Under the pieces are notes generated by a model, which made no database searches, was not told where the DNA came from, and saw only the letters and a list, made by a program, of their open reading frames with translations. 6,457 nucleotides of DNA from Lysobacterales bacterium. GTDB taxonomy: Bacteria > Pseudomonadota > Gammaproteobacteria > Xanthomonadales > SZUA-36. The position numbers were made by a program, and so were the translations under genes. The stretch lies in NCBI GenBank assembly GCA_009692275.1, contig SHZL01000159.1, forward strand, positions 1 through 6,457, given 5' to 3'. Below, in pieces: positions 1-6,047 of this stretch; the first letter of the stretch is position 1; every line of letters begins with the position of its first letter.

Positions 1-512
1 ACTGGCAAAGCGTCCTCAAAACGGCCATTTTCGGTGAGCAGGCGGGCGCGCGTGAGTTCCACCAGGAAACGGTTTCTGCGCCCACCCGAATCGGCTTGTT
101 CGAGATACCATTCGGTGCGGTCAGGAGCTGCCTGCCCGTCTGCCGCCTGCGCAGCAGCCAGGTAGCGGGCGGTGGTCTGACCTTGCGAGGCAGTGGATTT
201 CTGCAAGGCGCGTTCTGCCCGGATCCAGTCACCTTCGGTTAGTGCCAGCAGGCCTTTCTCCAGTTGTTTCATGGCGCGCTGTTCCCGCAAACGGCGCGCA
301 GTTTCCGCCGGTAAGCGCCAGATGCGCATGGCGAGATGCAGCACCAGCCAGACCAGCACCACTGCGCCGACCAGTACCAGCACGCTCATTTCCACCGTCC
401 AGCCACGCAGGCGGATCTGTACCAGGCCCGGATCAACGAGGATTGCAGGCGCAAGCGCCGCAGCCAGCAGCAGCAAGGCCAGCGTCAGCACCAGCAGGAA
501 TACATTCCTCAT
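1..512 (-). CDS. hemY: HemY, membrane-anchored TPR protein of the hem operon (5' part only)
   Basis: Partial gene. It starts with ATG at 512 and runs off the left edge after 170 codons. The protein opens with two hydrophobic segments (about residues 4-25 and 43-62) separated by a short stretch containing VQIRLRGWTVEMS. A basic segment follows (about 63-83), then a helical region with a TPR-like pattern (GLLALTEGDWIRAERAL, about 87-103) and ELTRARLLTENGRFEDAL near the window edge. This order matches the HemY N-terminal family (two transmembrane helices, then a cytoplasmic TPR domain) and resembles E. coli HemY. Its start overlaps the hemX stop as ATGA (509-512), which implies translational coupling. 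It is the last visible gene of the esterase-algZR-hemCDXY run. Its role in heme metabolism is not established. It is unrelated to the Bacillus protoporphyrinogen oxidase that is also called HemY. The identification is strong; the C-terminal part cannot be judged. Confidence 0.93.
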   Translation of the reverse strand, partial: MRNVFLLVLTLALLLLAAALAPAILVDPGLVQIRLRGWTVEMSVLVLVGAVVLVWLVLHLAMRIWRLPAETARRLREQRAMKQLEKGLLALTEGDWIRAERALQKSTASQGQTTARYLAAAQAADGQAAPDRTEWYLEQADSGGRRNRFLVELTRARLLTENGRFEDALP

Positions 513-1678
513 TGCGCCGGATCCCCCATCACCCCGGCTACCCGCAGGGCTTGTAATGCGGCCAGCGGCGCACTGATATCCGGCATCGTCGGATCTATGT
601 CCTGGTGTTGCAACTCGCCCAGTTGGGCAAGCGCATCCCGGGTGGCCTGGCTGGCCGGCTCAAACCAGTGTGCCGTGGTGGCGGCAAAGCGATTCAAAGC
701 GGCAGTCCAGGACAATTGATCGCGGCGCAAGGCTGCCAGTCGGGCAATCTCCAGCTCCAGCCAGGCATGTTGGCGGATCAGGTCCTGGTCCGCAAACACC
801 GGAATACTGTTGGCAATTTCACTGTCACGGCGGACAGTAACCAGGCCGGAAAGCGCCTGTTTAATTCTCTCCCACCAGCTTGTCTCACGCCAGGTTGTTT
901 CGCCCTGGGGGAGTGCTCCTTTTTCTGCAGGCGGCGCATCTTTGAACGGCAGGGCCATGACAGACAACTGCAAGGAATCCAGCCTTGCGAAAATGCTGGT
1001 GTAGTCGGGCTCGTTCACATCCGCAAGTTTTAACCGCGCAGCAGCGATGTCCTGTTGCAAGCCGACGTATAGCGGGTTGTTGAAAGCTGCCAGCTGCTGA
1101 CTGGCGATCGTCAGTGCCTGGTTGGCTGTGCGGGCATCTGCAAACAGCTCCAGGCGCTCCTGCGCCAGCCGCAGAACATAGTCGATCTCGGCCAGGCTCA
1201 GCTCGGCTGCGGTATCCATGCTGCGCGCAGAAAGCACGGCAAGATGCGCCTCTGCCGTGGCCAGCCTGGCCTCATCGCCCGCGATGGCCGCCTGCATGGA
1301 GCGCGTCCAGGATGATGTCTCCTGTTGGAACTCTTGCCCCTGGGCAGCTGAGTCTTGTAGCGCCTTCAGGTCGTGTTCCAGCGTGTTGATGCGCCCGCTG
1401 GGGTCTGCCGAACCAAGGCTGGTTACACGCGCTTCGAGTGTGCCGATACGCGATTCAAGACCAGCCACCTGCTGCGCCTCGTGCGCGGACGCAGTGGCCA
1501 GCTCCGCCTCTGCGGCGCTCCCGGCCCTGAGGTTTTGCCACCATAACCAGGCCACGCAGGCTGAAGACGCCAAAGCCAAAATCAGCGCCAGCATGGCCAG
1601 GCCCTTACCCGGCTTTTGTGCTTGTTGGGGGCTTGCTATTTCTTCTGCTATGTGTGCTTTGGGGAAAGACTCGTTCAT
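509..1678 (-). CDS. hemX: HemX, single-pass membrane protein of the hem operon
   Basis: 389-residue protein of the HemX family. Residues 1-25 are a short polar N-terminal tail, about 26-47 form one transmembrane helix (LAMLALILALASSACVAWLW), and a long Ala/Glu/Leu-rich stretch likely to be coiled coil follows (about 55-160). The family-typical segment LAEIDYVLRLAQERLELF lies at about 162-179, and WWERIKQALSGLVTVRR at about 268-284. HemX was historically labelled uroporphyrinogen III methyltransferase, but nothing here resembles the SAM-binding methyltransferase fold, so that name should not be copied over. The function is unknown and the gene travels with hemC, hemD and hemY. I chose ATG at 1678, 4 bases after the hemD stop, because a weak TGGA lies 7 bases upstream. 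ATG at 1690 (four residues longer, overlapping hemD by 8 bases) is equally in frame. An open frame extends up to 1750, but it overlaps hemD heavily and is unlikely to be used. Confidence 0.9.
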   Translation of the reverse strand: MNESFPKAHIAEEIASPQQAQKPGKGLAMLALILALASSACVAWLWWQNLRAGSAAEAELATASAHEAQQVAGLESRIGTLEARVTSLGSADPSGRINTLEHDLKALQDSAAQGQEFQQETSSWTRSMQAAIAGDEARLATAEAHLAVLSARSMDTAAELSLAEIDYVLRLAQERLELFADARTANQALTIASQQLAAFNNPLYVGLQQDIAAARLKLADVNEPDYTSIFARLDSLQLSVMALPFKDAPPAEKGALPQGETTWRETSWWERIKQALSGLVTVRRDSEIANSIPVFADQDLIRQHAWLELEIARLAALRRDQLSWTAALNRFAATTAHWFEPASQATRDALAQLGELQHQDIDPTMPDISAPLAALQALRVAGVMGDPAQ

Positions 1679-1682
1679 TGAA

Positions 1683-2534
1683 TTATCCATGTGAGCTGGG
1701 TAATGCTGCTTTCTGGTGTGGTGCAAACAGGGCCTGAACCGCCGCGGCAATTTCTTCGTTGGCCGGCCCCCGGGTGGTATGAATTTTAGCCGGATTCCAG
1801 GACCGGGCCAGCTGCGCGAGGCGTTCGGAAATCACCAGCCATTCACCCTCGCAGAGCTTGCGCCAGCAATGCGCAGGCAAGCGCTCGGAAAGTGCAGTCA
1901 TGGCACTGGCGCTGGTCCACAGGCTCAGAATGCGTTGTGCCTGTTCAATTGCCCGCTCGATTGCGCTTGCAGCAGCAAGGTCGAGCTCAGCCGGTTTGCT
2001 CTCGTACACGATCAGCATCTGCACACTGTAACCAATTGACTGCAGGCTTTCCTTGATCAGGGTGCGCCCTCCCGGGGCAGCGAGAATGAAGGCGGCAACC
2101 GGCTCCTTTGCCGTGTTTACCGGGGACGTCAAAGCGAGTTCCCTGACCAGGTCCTCGCTGGTGTATCCCTGCCGGGGCTGTATGCCTACTGCTATCCCCG
2201 CCAGCTCCAGCAACGCGCTGGTAGAAGGCCCGATGGCAGCTACCCGCGCTCCGCGCAGCACCTCCGCCGGAATCTGACTCAAGCCAAATTCCACTGCCCG
2301 CGGACTGGTGAATATCAATAAAATTGGTTCCGGTTTTGCGCTGGCAGCCTGTAATTGTCCAACCTGGTCCGGGAGCAGCTTAACCGGAAGGAAGGTGTGG
2401 GCGGGAAGAATAATAATTTTAGCGTGCATTGGGAGTTCAGCTGGCATGCGCTCCAGCATCTCCGCAAGTTCCAATGCATCCTGCCGCGGGCGGGTGATCA
2501 GGATATGCGAAAAACTCATCTGCGCGGAAATCAT
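1683..2534 (-). CDS. hemD: Uroporphyrinogen-III synthase
   Basis: HemD closes hydroxymethylbilane with inversion of ring D to give uroporphyrinogen III, the branch point to heme, siroheme and corrinoids; it is cytosolic. Family landmarks appear in order: ILITRPRQDA (11-20), LIFTSPRAVEFGL (73-85), AAIGPSTSALLELAG (99-113), the second-domain segment LAAPGGRTLI (151-160), VYES (176-179), LWTSASAMTAL (205-215) and LVISERLAQLA (233-243). The protein has 283 residues, longer than the roughly 245-260 usual for bacterial HemD; the excess is spread over loops and both ends. ATG at 2534 leaves 9 bases after the hemC stop. A second ATG at 2519 (residue 6) gives MSFSHILITRP, which matches the usual family N-terminus better, and neither has a clear ribosome binding site. 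The motif normally read as LRGxGGRE is LAAPGGRT here, a real divergence. HemD is a poorly conserved family, so position right after hemC carries part of the assignment. Confidence 0.92.
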   Translation of the reverse strand: MISAQMSFSHILITRPRQDALELAEMLERMPAELPMHAKIIILPAHTFLPVKLLPDQVGQLQAASAKPEPILLIFTSPRAVEFGLSQIPAEVLRGARVAAIGPSTSALLELAGIAVGIQPRQGYTSEDLVRELALTSPVNTAKEPVAAFILAAPGGRTLIKESLQSIGYSVQMLIVYESKPAELDLAAASAIERAIEQAQRILSLWTSASAMTALSERLPAHCWRKLCEGEWLVISERLAQLARSWNPAKIHTTRGPANEEIAAAVQALFAPHQKAALPSSHG

Positions 2535-2543
2535 CGGTGGAAT

Positions 2544-3470
2544 TCATCGATAGGCGGCGATGATGCGGTCAGCGCCCTGTTGCAGCAAATCCCGGGCAAG
2601 CTCTGCCGCCAGGTCGGTCGCGTCAGCGGATGCGCCGGTGCGACTGCTGCGCACCATGGTCTTGCCATCTATCGTCCCGACCAGGGCATCCAGGCGCATT
2701 TGCCCCGACTCGATGCGGGCGAACACTGCCAGGGGCAGCTGGCAACTGCCCCCCAGCTGACGGGATACCAGGCGTTCAGCTTCGGCGCAAACATTTGTTG
2801 CGGCGTCATCGAGCGGCCGCAACAATTGCGCTAGCGCATGGTCATCCTCCCGGTATTGCACGCAAATGGCACCTTGGGTGACGGCGGGCAGCCATGCCGG
2901 CGCCTGCAGGGTTTCGCTCACAAGCTGTTGCATCCCGAGGCGTTCCAGCCCTGCGCAGGCGAGGATGATGGCATCGTATTCCCCTTGCTGCAGTTTGCGC
3001 ACGCGCGTGTCGATGTTGCCGCGCAAATCCAGTACTAGCAAATCGGGGCGCAAGGCAAGCAACTGGGCTTGTCGCCGCAGGCTGCTGCTGCCCACCCGGG
3101 CACCGGGGGCCAGTTGCCCCAGCGTTTCTCCATTCCTGCTCAGCAAGGCATCGTAGGGATTGCCCCTTGCCAGCACCACGTCAACCCGCAAACCCGGAGT
3201 AACCACCACGGGCACGTCTTTCATCGAATGCACGGCGAGGTCCGCCTCGCCATTCAGCAGCGCCAGCTCCAGCTCTTTCAGGAACAAGCCTTTGCCGCCA
3301 ATGGCTGCCAGGGGTCGGTCCAGTATGCGGTCGCCCTGGGTCGACAGGGGCAGCAGCTCCACTTTGCCTTCGGGGTATAGCACCCGCAAACGCCCGGCCA
3401 CGTGCTGTGCTTGCCAAAGTGCAAGCACGCTCTGCCGTGTGGCGATTTTCAATAAGCGGCTGGTATTCAA
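2544..3470 (-). CDS. hemC: Porphobilinogen deaminase (hydroxymethylbilane synthase), probable TTG start
   Basis: HemC polymerises four porphobilinogens into hydroxymethylbilane on a covalently bound dipyrromethane cofactor, in the cytosol. Numbered from the TTG, the 308 residues show KIATRQSVLALWQAQ (8-22), GGKGLFLKELE (58-68), HSMKDVP with the catalytic Asp85 (81-87), SSSLRRQ (128-134, Arg132/Arg133), LRGNIDTR (149-156, Arg150/Arg156), and cofactor-attachment Cys243 in LGGSCQLPLA. These track E. coli Asp84, Arg131/132, Arg149/155 and Cys242 with an offset of one. The usual GQGAxGIE segment reads TQGAICVQ (198-205). Start choice: the only in-frame ATG upstream is at 3530, which overlaps algR by 35 bases and adds 20 residues (MLPCASFSPSC...) absent from known HemC. 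TTG at 3470 gives a family-typical N-terminus, 25 bases after the algR stop, with a weak GAG 9 bases upstream. Identity is near certain; the start is inferred. Confidence 0.96.
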   Translation of the reverse strand: MNTSRLLKIATRQSVLALWQAQHVAGRLRVLYPEGKVELLPLSTQGDRILDRPLAAIGGKGLFLKELELALLNGEADLAVHSMKDVPVVVTPGLRVDVVLARGNPYDALLSRNGETLGQLAPGARVGSSSLRRQAQLLALRPDLLVLDLRGNIDTRVRKLQQGEYDAIILACAGLERLGMQQLVSETLQAPAWLPAVTQGAICVQYREDDHALAQLLRPLDDAATNVCAEAERLVSRQLGGSCQLPLAVFARIESGQMRLDALVGTIDGKTMVRSSRTGASADATDLAAELARDLLQQGADRIIAAYR

Positions 3471-3495
3471 GGCTATGGACTCGGTCGGGAAGTAA

Positions 3496-4209
3496 TTACA
3501 ACTGGGTGAGAAGCTTGCGCACGGCAGCAATATTTCGACGGCTGATTTCAGGGCGGTAATCCGTGCCGATCAGCACTGCCAGCAGGCGACCGTCGTTCGT
3601 CCGGTCTATGCCACGCAGATGCCGGCGCGAAATCAGGGCATTGCGATGAATTCTGAAAAACTCCTGCGCGAAGCGGTTTTCCAGTTCCAGCAGTGATTCT
3701 TCAATAACCGTGGTGCCATTTTCATGCACCACCGTGGTGTACTTGTCTTCGGCCACCAGGCAGATCACCCGGTTAACCGGGACCAGCATGACCTTACCAC
3801 CCACGGTGGAGCGAAGATACTCGTCGGGCACGGCGTCTTCACGTTCTCCCAGGTAACGCCGCGCTTTTTCCAGGGCCTGCAACAGGCGCTCTGCGCGCAC
3901 CGGCTTGACCAGATAGTCAATCGCCTCTGCCTCAAACGCTTCGAGCGCCTGGTTGTGATAGGCGGTGCAGAAAATGACGGCAGCACGCAAGCCACTGCGC
4001 TGCATCAGCTGTGCGAGTTTCATGCCATTCATGCCCGGCATGGAAATGTCGAGCAACAGGATATCCGGTTGCAATGCCTCGATTGAATCCAGCGCGTCCT
4101 CCCCGCTGCGGGCGGTGCCGGCCACCGAGTATTGCGGGAGTTCGTCCACCATCCTGCGCAGGCGGTCGCGTGCCGGGGCCTCATCATCTACGATCAGTAC
4201 GCTCAACAC
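3496..4209 (-). CDS. algR: AlgR-type LytTR response regulator
   Basis: Response regulator of 237 residues with a receiver domain and a C-terminal LytTR DNA-binding domain. Receiver landmarks: acidic pocket VDDE (7-10, Asp8/Asp9), phosphoacceptor Asp54 in LLLDISMPGMNG, Thr82 in FCTAYH, and Lys102 in YLVKPVRAERL. The LytTR part spans about 134-235 and contains VPVNRVICLVAEDKYTTV, ESLLELENRF and FFRIHRNALISRRHL. P. aeruginosa AlgR (about 248 residues, Asp54) has the same architecture and the same neighbours, algZ and hemC. In Pseudomonas it controls alginate, type IV pili, rhamnolipid and cyanide genes; targets here are unknown. The reading frame is closed by a TGA at 4212-4210, so translation must start at GTG 4209 or TTG 4206. 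The latter would give MSVLIVDDE, close to the Pseudomonas N-terminus. The gap from algZ is 14 bases, which indicates cotranscription with its kinase. Confidence 0.95.
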   Translation of the reverse strand: MLSVLIVDDEAPARDRLRRMVDELPQYSVAGTARSGEDALDSIEALQPDILLLDISMPGMNGMKLAQLMQRSGLRAAVIFCTAYHNQALEAFEAEAIDYLVKPVRAERLLQALEKARRYLGEREDAVPDEYLRSTVGGKVMLVPVNRVICLVAEDKYTTVVHENGTTVIEESLLELENRFAQEFFRIHRNALISRRHLRGIDRTNDGRLLAVLIGTDYRPEISRRNIAAVRKLLTQL

Positions 4210-4223
4210 TCAGGGATGCTCAT
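4203..4223 (-). other. Six-codon ORF overlapping the algR start
   Basis: An ATG at 4223-4221 directly follows the algZ stop and opens a six-codon frame, MSIPEC, that ends in TGA at 4205-4203. That stop overlaps the possible algR TTG start at 4206-4204 as TTGA and spans the GTG at 4209-4207. The arrangement would allow ribosomes finishing algZ or this short frame to restart on algR. This is seen directly in the sequence, but use of the frame is inference and it has no clear ribosome binding site of its own. It may be chance. Confidence 0.2.
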
Positions 4224-5276
4224 TCATTTCAATTGCACCAGTGGCAAACTCAATACAGCGTAGAACTGCTCATTATCATCGTATGTTATCAGGCTGGCCC
4301 GGGAACCAAAGGCCAGCCGCAAACGTTCGCGGATATTATCCAGGGCCATGCCGTGCCCGCTGGCGGAAGAGCCTTCAGGAGCCACAGGATTGGCAATGGT
4401 TACCACCACCTGCTCACCTTCGGCGCGCCCGTATACCGCTATGGTCCCTCCTTCCCCGCGCGACTGTATGCCATGTGCCACGGCATTTTCCAGTAATGGT
4501 TGCAGCATGAGGGGCAGGACCGCGGCACTCGCGGGCAACTCATCCACTTGCCATTTTATTTCCAGGCGGTCACCCAAACGACGCTGTTCCATGTCGAGGT
4601 ATTGCCGCGCCAACTGCAGTTCTTCGGCAAAGCTGATGGGCTGGTCAGCGCGGCGCATGCTGCCGCGAAAAATGTCCGCCAGGTCTTCAATGGCTGCTTC
4701 TGCATTCTTTGGGTCTGTTGGAATCAGGCTGGCAATGGTGTTGAGACTATTGAACAGAAAATGCGGCCGGATGCGGGCCTGCAGCGCCTGCACCCTGGCC
4801 TCGGCCTGGGCCATCAGCTCGGCCCGCCAGCGCGTGCGGATCAGCAGGTATCGAAAAAAGCCCAGCGCCACCAGTCCAACTATGAACATGTTTGCGAGCG
4901 CGAACTGCCCTGCCGGTTCAGCGCCATGGGGAATGCCCATCAGTGGTGCGGCCCGCCGGGCCGCAAAACTGAAAACCCCGGCCAGCATGACCACGATCAA
5001 CCAGTTCCCAACCCAGGCACCCGTGACCGACCAGCGGCTGGTCCAACCGCTGGTAATGCACAGCCCCGAGGTACAAAACAGTGCCAGCCATTGGGCATAC
5101 AGGCTGGCCAAACCGAGCCACTCCCAACCCGGAGGACCGTCCTTGCCGAAGGAGATCAACACTACGGAAAGCTCGGTAATGACAATCACCGCAAGAACCA
5201 ATTGCCAGTTGCAAAACGACGGCGGATAAACCCCGCGCGACTCCTCCTGCAACTCTTTTTCCAGCATCCCGGACAT
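4224..5276 (-). CDS. algZ: AlgZ/FimS-type sensor histidine kinase (LytS/YehU class)
   Basis: 350-residue inner-membrane kinase. Four hydrophobic segments lie at about 22-44, 53-76, 88-107 and 125-147. A short helical linker follows, then the His_kinase (PF06580-type) domain with candidate phospho-acceptor His172 in IRPHFLFNSLNTIASLI. LARQYLDMEQRRLGDRLEI lies at 222-240. The C-terminal ATPase domain has the N-box LQPLLENAVAHGI with Asn264 and the late glycine motif GHGMALDNIRERL (307-319). Position 295-298 reads ANPV where most histidine kinases have Asp-Asn-Gly-x-Gly, so the ATP lid is atypical. I recall AlgZ/FimS proteins sharing an NP at this place. The gene lies immediately before algR, its expected partner. 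Start: ATG 5276 lies 2 bases after the esterase stop; ATG 5267 (residue 4) is an alternative. No periplasmic sensor domain is visible, so the signal is probably sensed within the membrane segments, which is inference. Confidence 0.93.
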   Translation of the reverse strand: MSGMLEKELQEESRGVYPPSFCNWQLVLAVIVITELSVVLISFGKDGPPGWEWLGLASLYAQWLALFCTSGLCITSGWTSRWSVTGAWVGNWLIVVMLAGVFSFAARRAAPLMGIPHGAEPAGQFALANMFIVGLVALGFFRYLLIRTRWRAELMAQAEARVQALQARIRPHFLFNSLNTIASLIPTDPKNAEAAIEDLADIFRGSMRRADQPISFAEELQLARQYLDMEQRRLGDRLEIKWQVDELPASAAVLPLMLQPLLENAVAHGIQSRGEGGTIAVYGRAEGEQVVVTIANPVAPEGSSASGHGMALDNIRERLRLAFGSRASLITYDDNEQFYAVLSLPLVQLK

Positions 5277-5278
5277 GG

Positions 5279-6016
5279 TCAGGCCAGTTGCTTGCCCAGC
5301 CAGGCGCGGATATGAGCGATTTCTTCAGGGCAGACCGCATGGCCCATGGGGTAATCGTGCCATTCCGGCGCATACCCCCAGGCGCGCAATTCCTCGGCCG
5401 CGGCCATACCCATAAGCACAGGCACCACTCCATCCATGCTGCCATGACCCATGAACACCGGCAGGTCACGATTGATGGGATGTGCCTGCCCGCGCAGGCG
5501 GTCGGAGTGAACCATGTAAGTCGACAGGGCGATCAGGCCTGCAAGCCGCTGTGAATAGCGCAAAACCAGATGGATTGCGATAGCCCCGCCCTGGGAAAAT
5601 CCCGCCACTACCACGCGGTGTGGATGAATACCACGGCGCTGCTCGCGCTGCACCAGCGATGCTACCTGCGACACGCTTTTTGCGATCCCGGCTGCATCGT
5701 GACCGCGATCAGAATTAATGCTCAGGATGTCGTACCAGGCACGCATCTGCATGCCGCCATTAATCGTAACTGCCCGCATCGGCGCGTGTGGGAATACCCA
5801 GCGCAGCGCAGGCGCGCCTGGCCACGCCAATTGCGGCACTGCGGACTCGAAATCATGCCCATCGGCACCCAGGCCATGCAGCCAGATAATCGCGGCCACG
5901 GGATCAGGCCCCGTAGTGACTTCCACCGTTTCCAGCCGTGGCCATTGATCCGTGGCGATGCTCTCGCCTGGCGGGGATTGCCCGCTCCTGCCCATGGCTG
6001 ATTCTGTGTCTTTCAT
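5279..6016 (-). CDS. Alpha/beta-hydrolase carboxylesterase/phospholipase family protein
   Basis: 245-residue protein of the phospholipase/carboxylesterase family (Abhydrolase_2), resembling Pseudomonas fluorescens esterase II. The oxyanion-hole region is IIWLHGLGADGHDF (43-56). The nucleophile elbow is GFSQGG with Ser141, the acid is Asp195 in HGSMDGVVP, and the base is His226 in YPMGHAVCP. FPHAPMRAVTINGG (75-88) and RAWYDI (92-97) are also typical. The triad matches the P. fluorescens enzyme (Ser114, Asp168, His199 as I recall) with a constant offset of 27, so the N-terminus is extended by about that much. ATG at 5995 (residue 8) would trim seven residues, and no later start codon fits. No signal peptide is visible, so a cytosolic enzyme acting on short-chain esters, or possibly acyl-protein or lysophospholipid substrates, is likely; the true substrate is unknown. 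Its stop lies 2 bases before algZ, so the two are probably coexpressed. Argininosuccinate lyase (argH), the usual algZ neighbour in Pseudomonas, is absent. Confidence 0.93.
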   Translation of the reverse strand: MKDTESAMGRSGQSPPGESIATDQWPRLETVEVTTGPDPVAAIIWLHGLGADGHDFESAVPQLAWPGAPALRWVFPHAPMRAVTINGGMQMRAWYDILSINSDRGHDAAGIAKSVSQVASLVQREQRRGIHPHRVVVAGFSQGGAIAIHLVLRYSQRLAGLIALSTYMVHSDRLRGQAHPINRDLPVFMGHGSMDGVVPVLMGMAAAEELRAWGYAPEWHDYPMGHAVCPEEIAHIRAWLGKQLA

Positions 6017-6026
6017 GGCGTATAGT
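5998..6026 (+). promoter_or_regulatory. Possible sigma70-like promoter for lptM-dapF
   Basis: TATAGT at 6021-6026 matches the -10 consensus at 5 of 6 positions. The hexamer 17 bases upstream, CTGATT at 5998-6003, is a poor -35 (3 of 6). The predicted start would be near 6033, immediately before the lptM ATG at 6034, giving a leaderless or nearly leaderless transcript. No Shine-Dalgarno sequence is visible before that ATG, which is consistent but not proof. The real promoter may lie farther upstream inside the esterase gene. Confidence 0.22.
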
Positions 6027-6047
6027 GTACCCGATGACTAATGTAAC
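6019..6047 (-). promoter_or_regulatory. Possible sigma70-like promoter for the esterase-algZR-hem run
   Basis: On the minus strand, GTTACA (6047-6042) and TATACG (6024-6019) are separated by 17 bases, each matching the sigma70 consensus at 4 of 6 positions. Transcription would begin near 6012, inside the first codons of the longest esterase frame. This would favour the ATG at 5995 as the real esterase start. The match is modest and could be chance. The -35 element lies inside the lptM coding region because only 17 bases separate the two divergent starts. Confidence 0.25.

Noticed and set aside
1218..1694. 158-codon plus-strand open frame opposite hemX
   Set aside because: Shadow of the hemX codon pattern, with no domain or plausible start signal.
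1691..1750. Upstream extension of hemX to 1750
   Set aside because: It would overlap hemD by more than 60 bases and adds a basic, low-complexity N-terminus not typical of HemX.
2448..2547. ATGA overlap at the hemC stop as a possible hemD start (ATG 2547)
   Set aside because: That ATG is out of frame with hemD and opens a frame of about 30 codons with no HemD features.
3593..3601. TCGTTCGTC, an 8 of 9 match to the Pseudomonas AlgR box CCGTTCGTC, within the 3' part of algR, about 125 bases upstream of hemC
   Set aside because: About one such one-mismatch match is expected by chance in a window this size on both strands, and the DNA-binding domain here is diverged from P. aeruginosa AlgR.
4348..5315. 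Long plus-strand open frames (293 and 271 codons) opposite algZ
   Set aside because: They lie antisense to a gene with clear kinase motifs, are rich in Ser, Arg and Cys, match no family I recognise, and arise easily opposite GC-rich codons.
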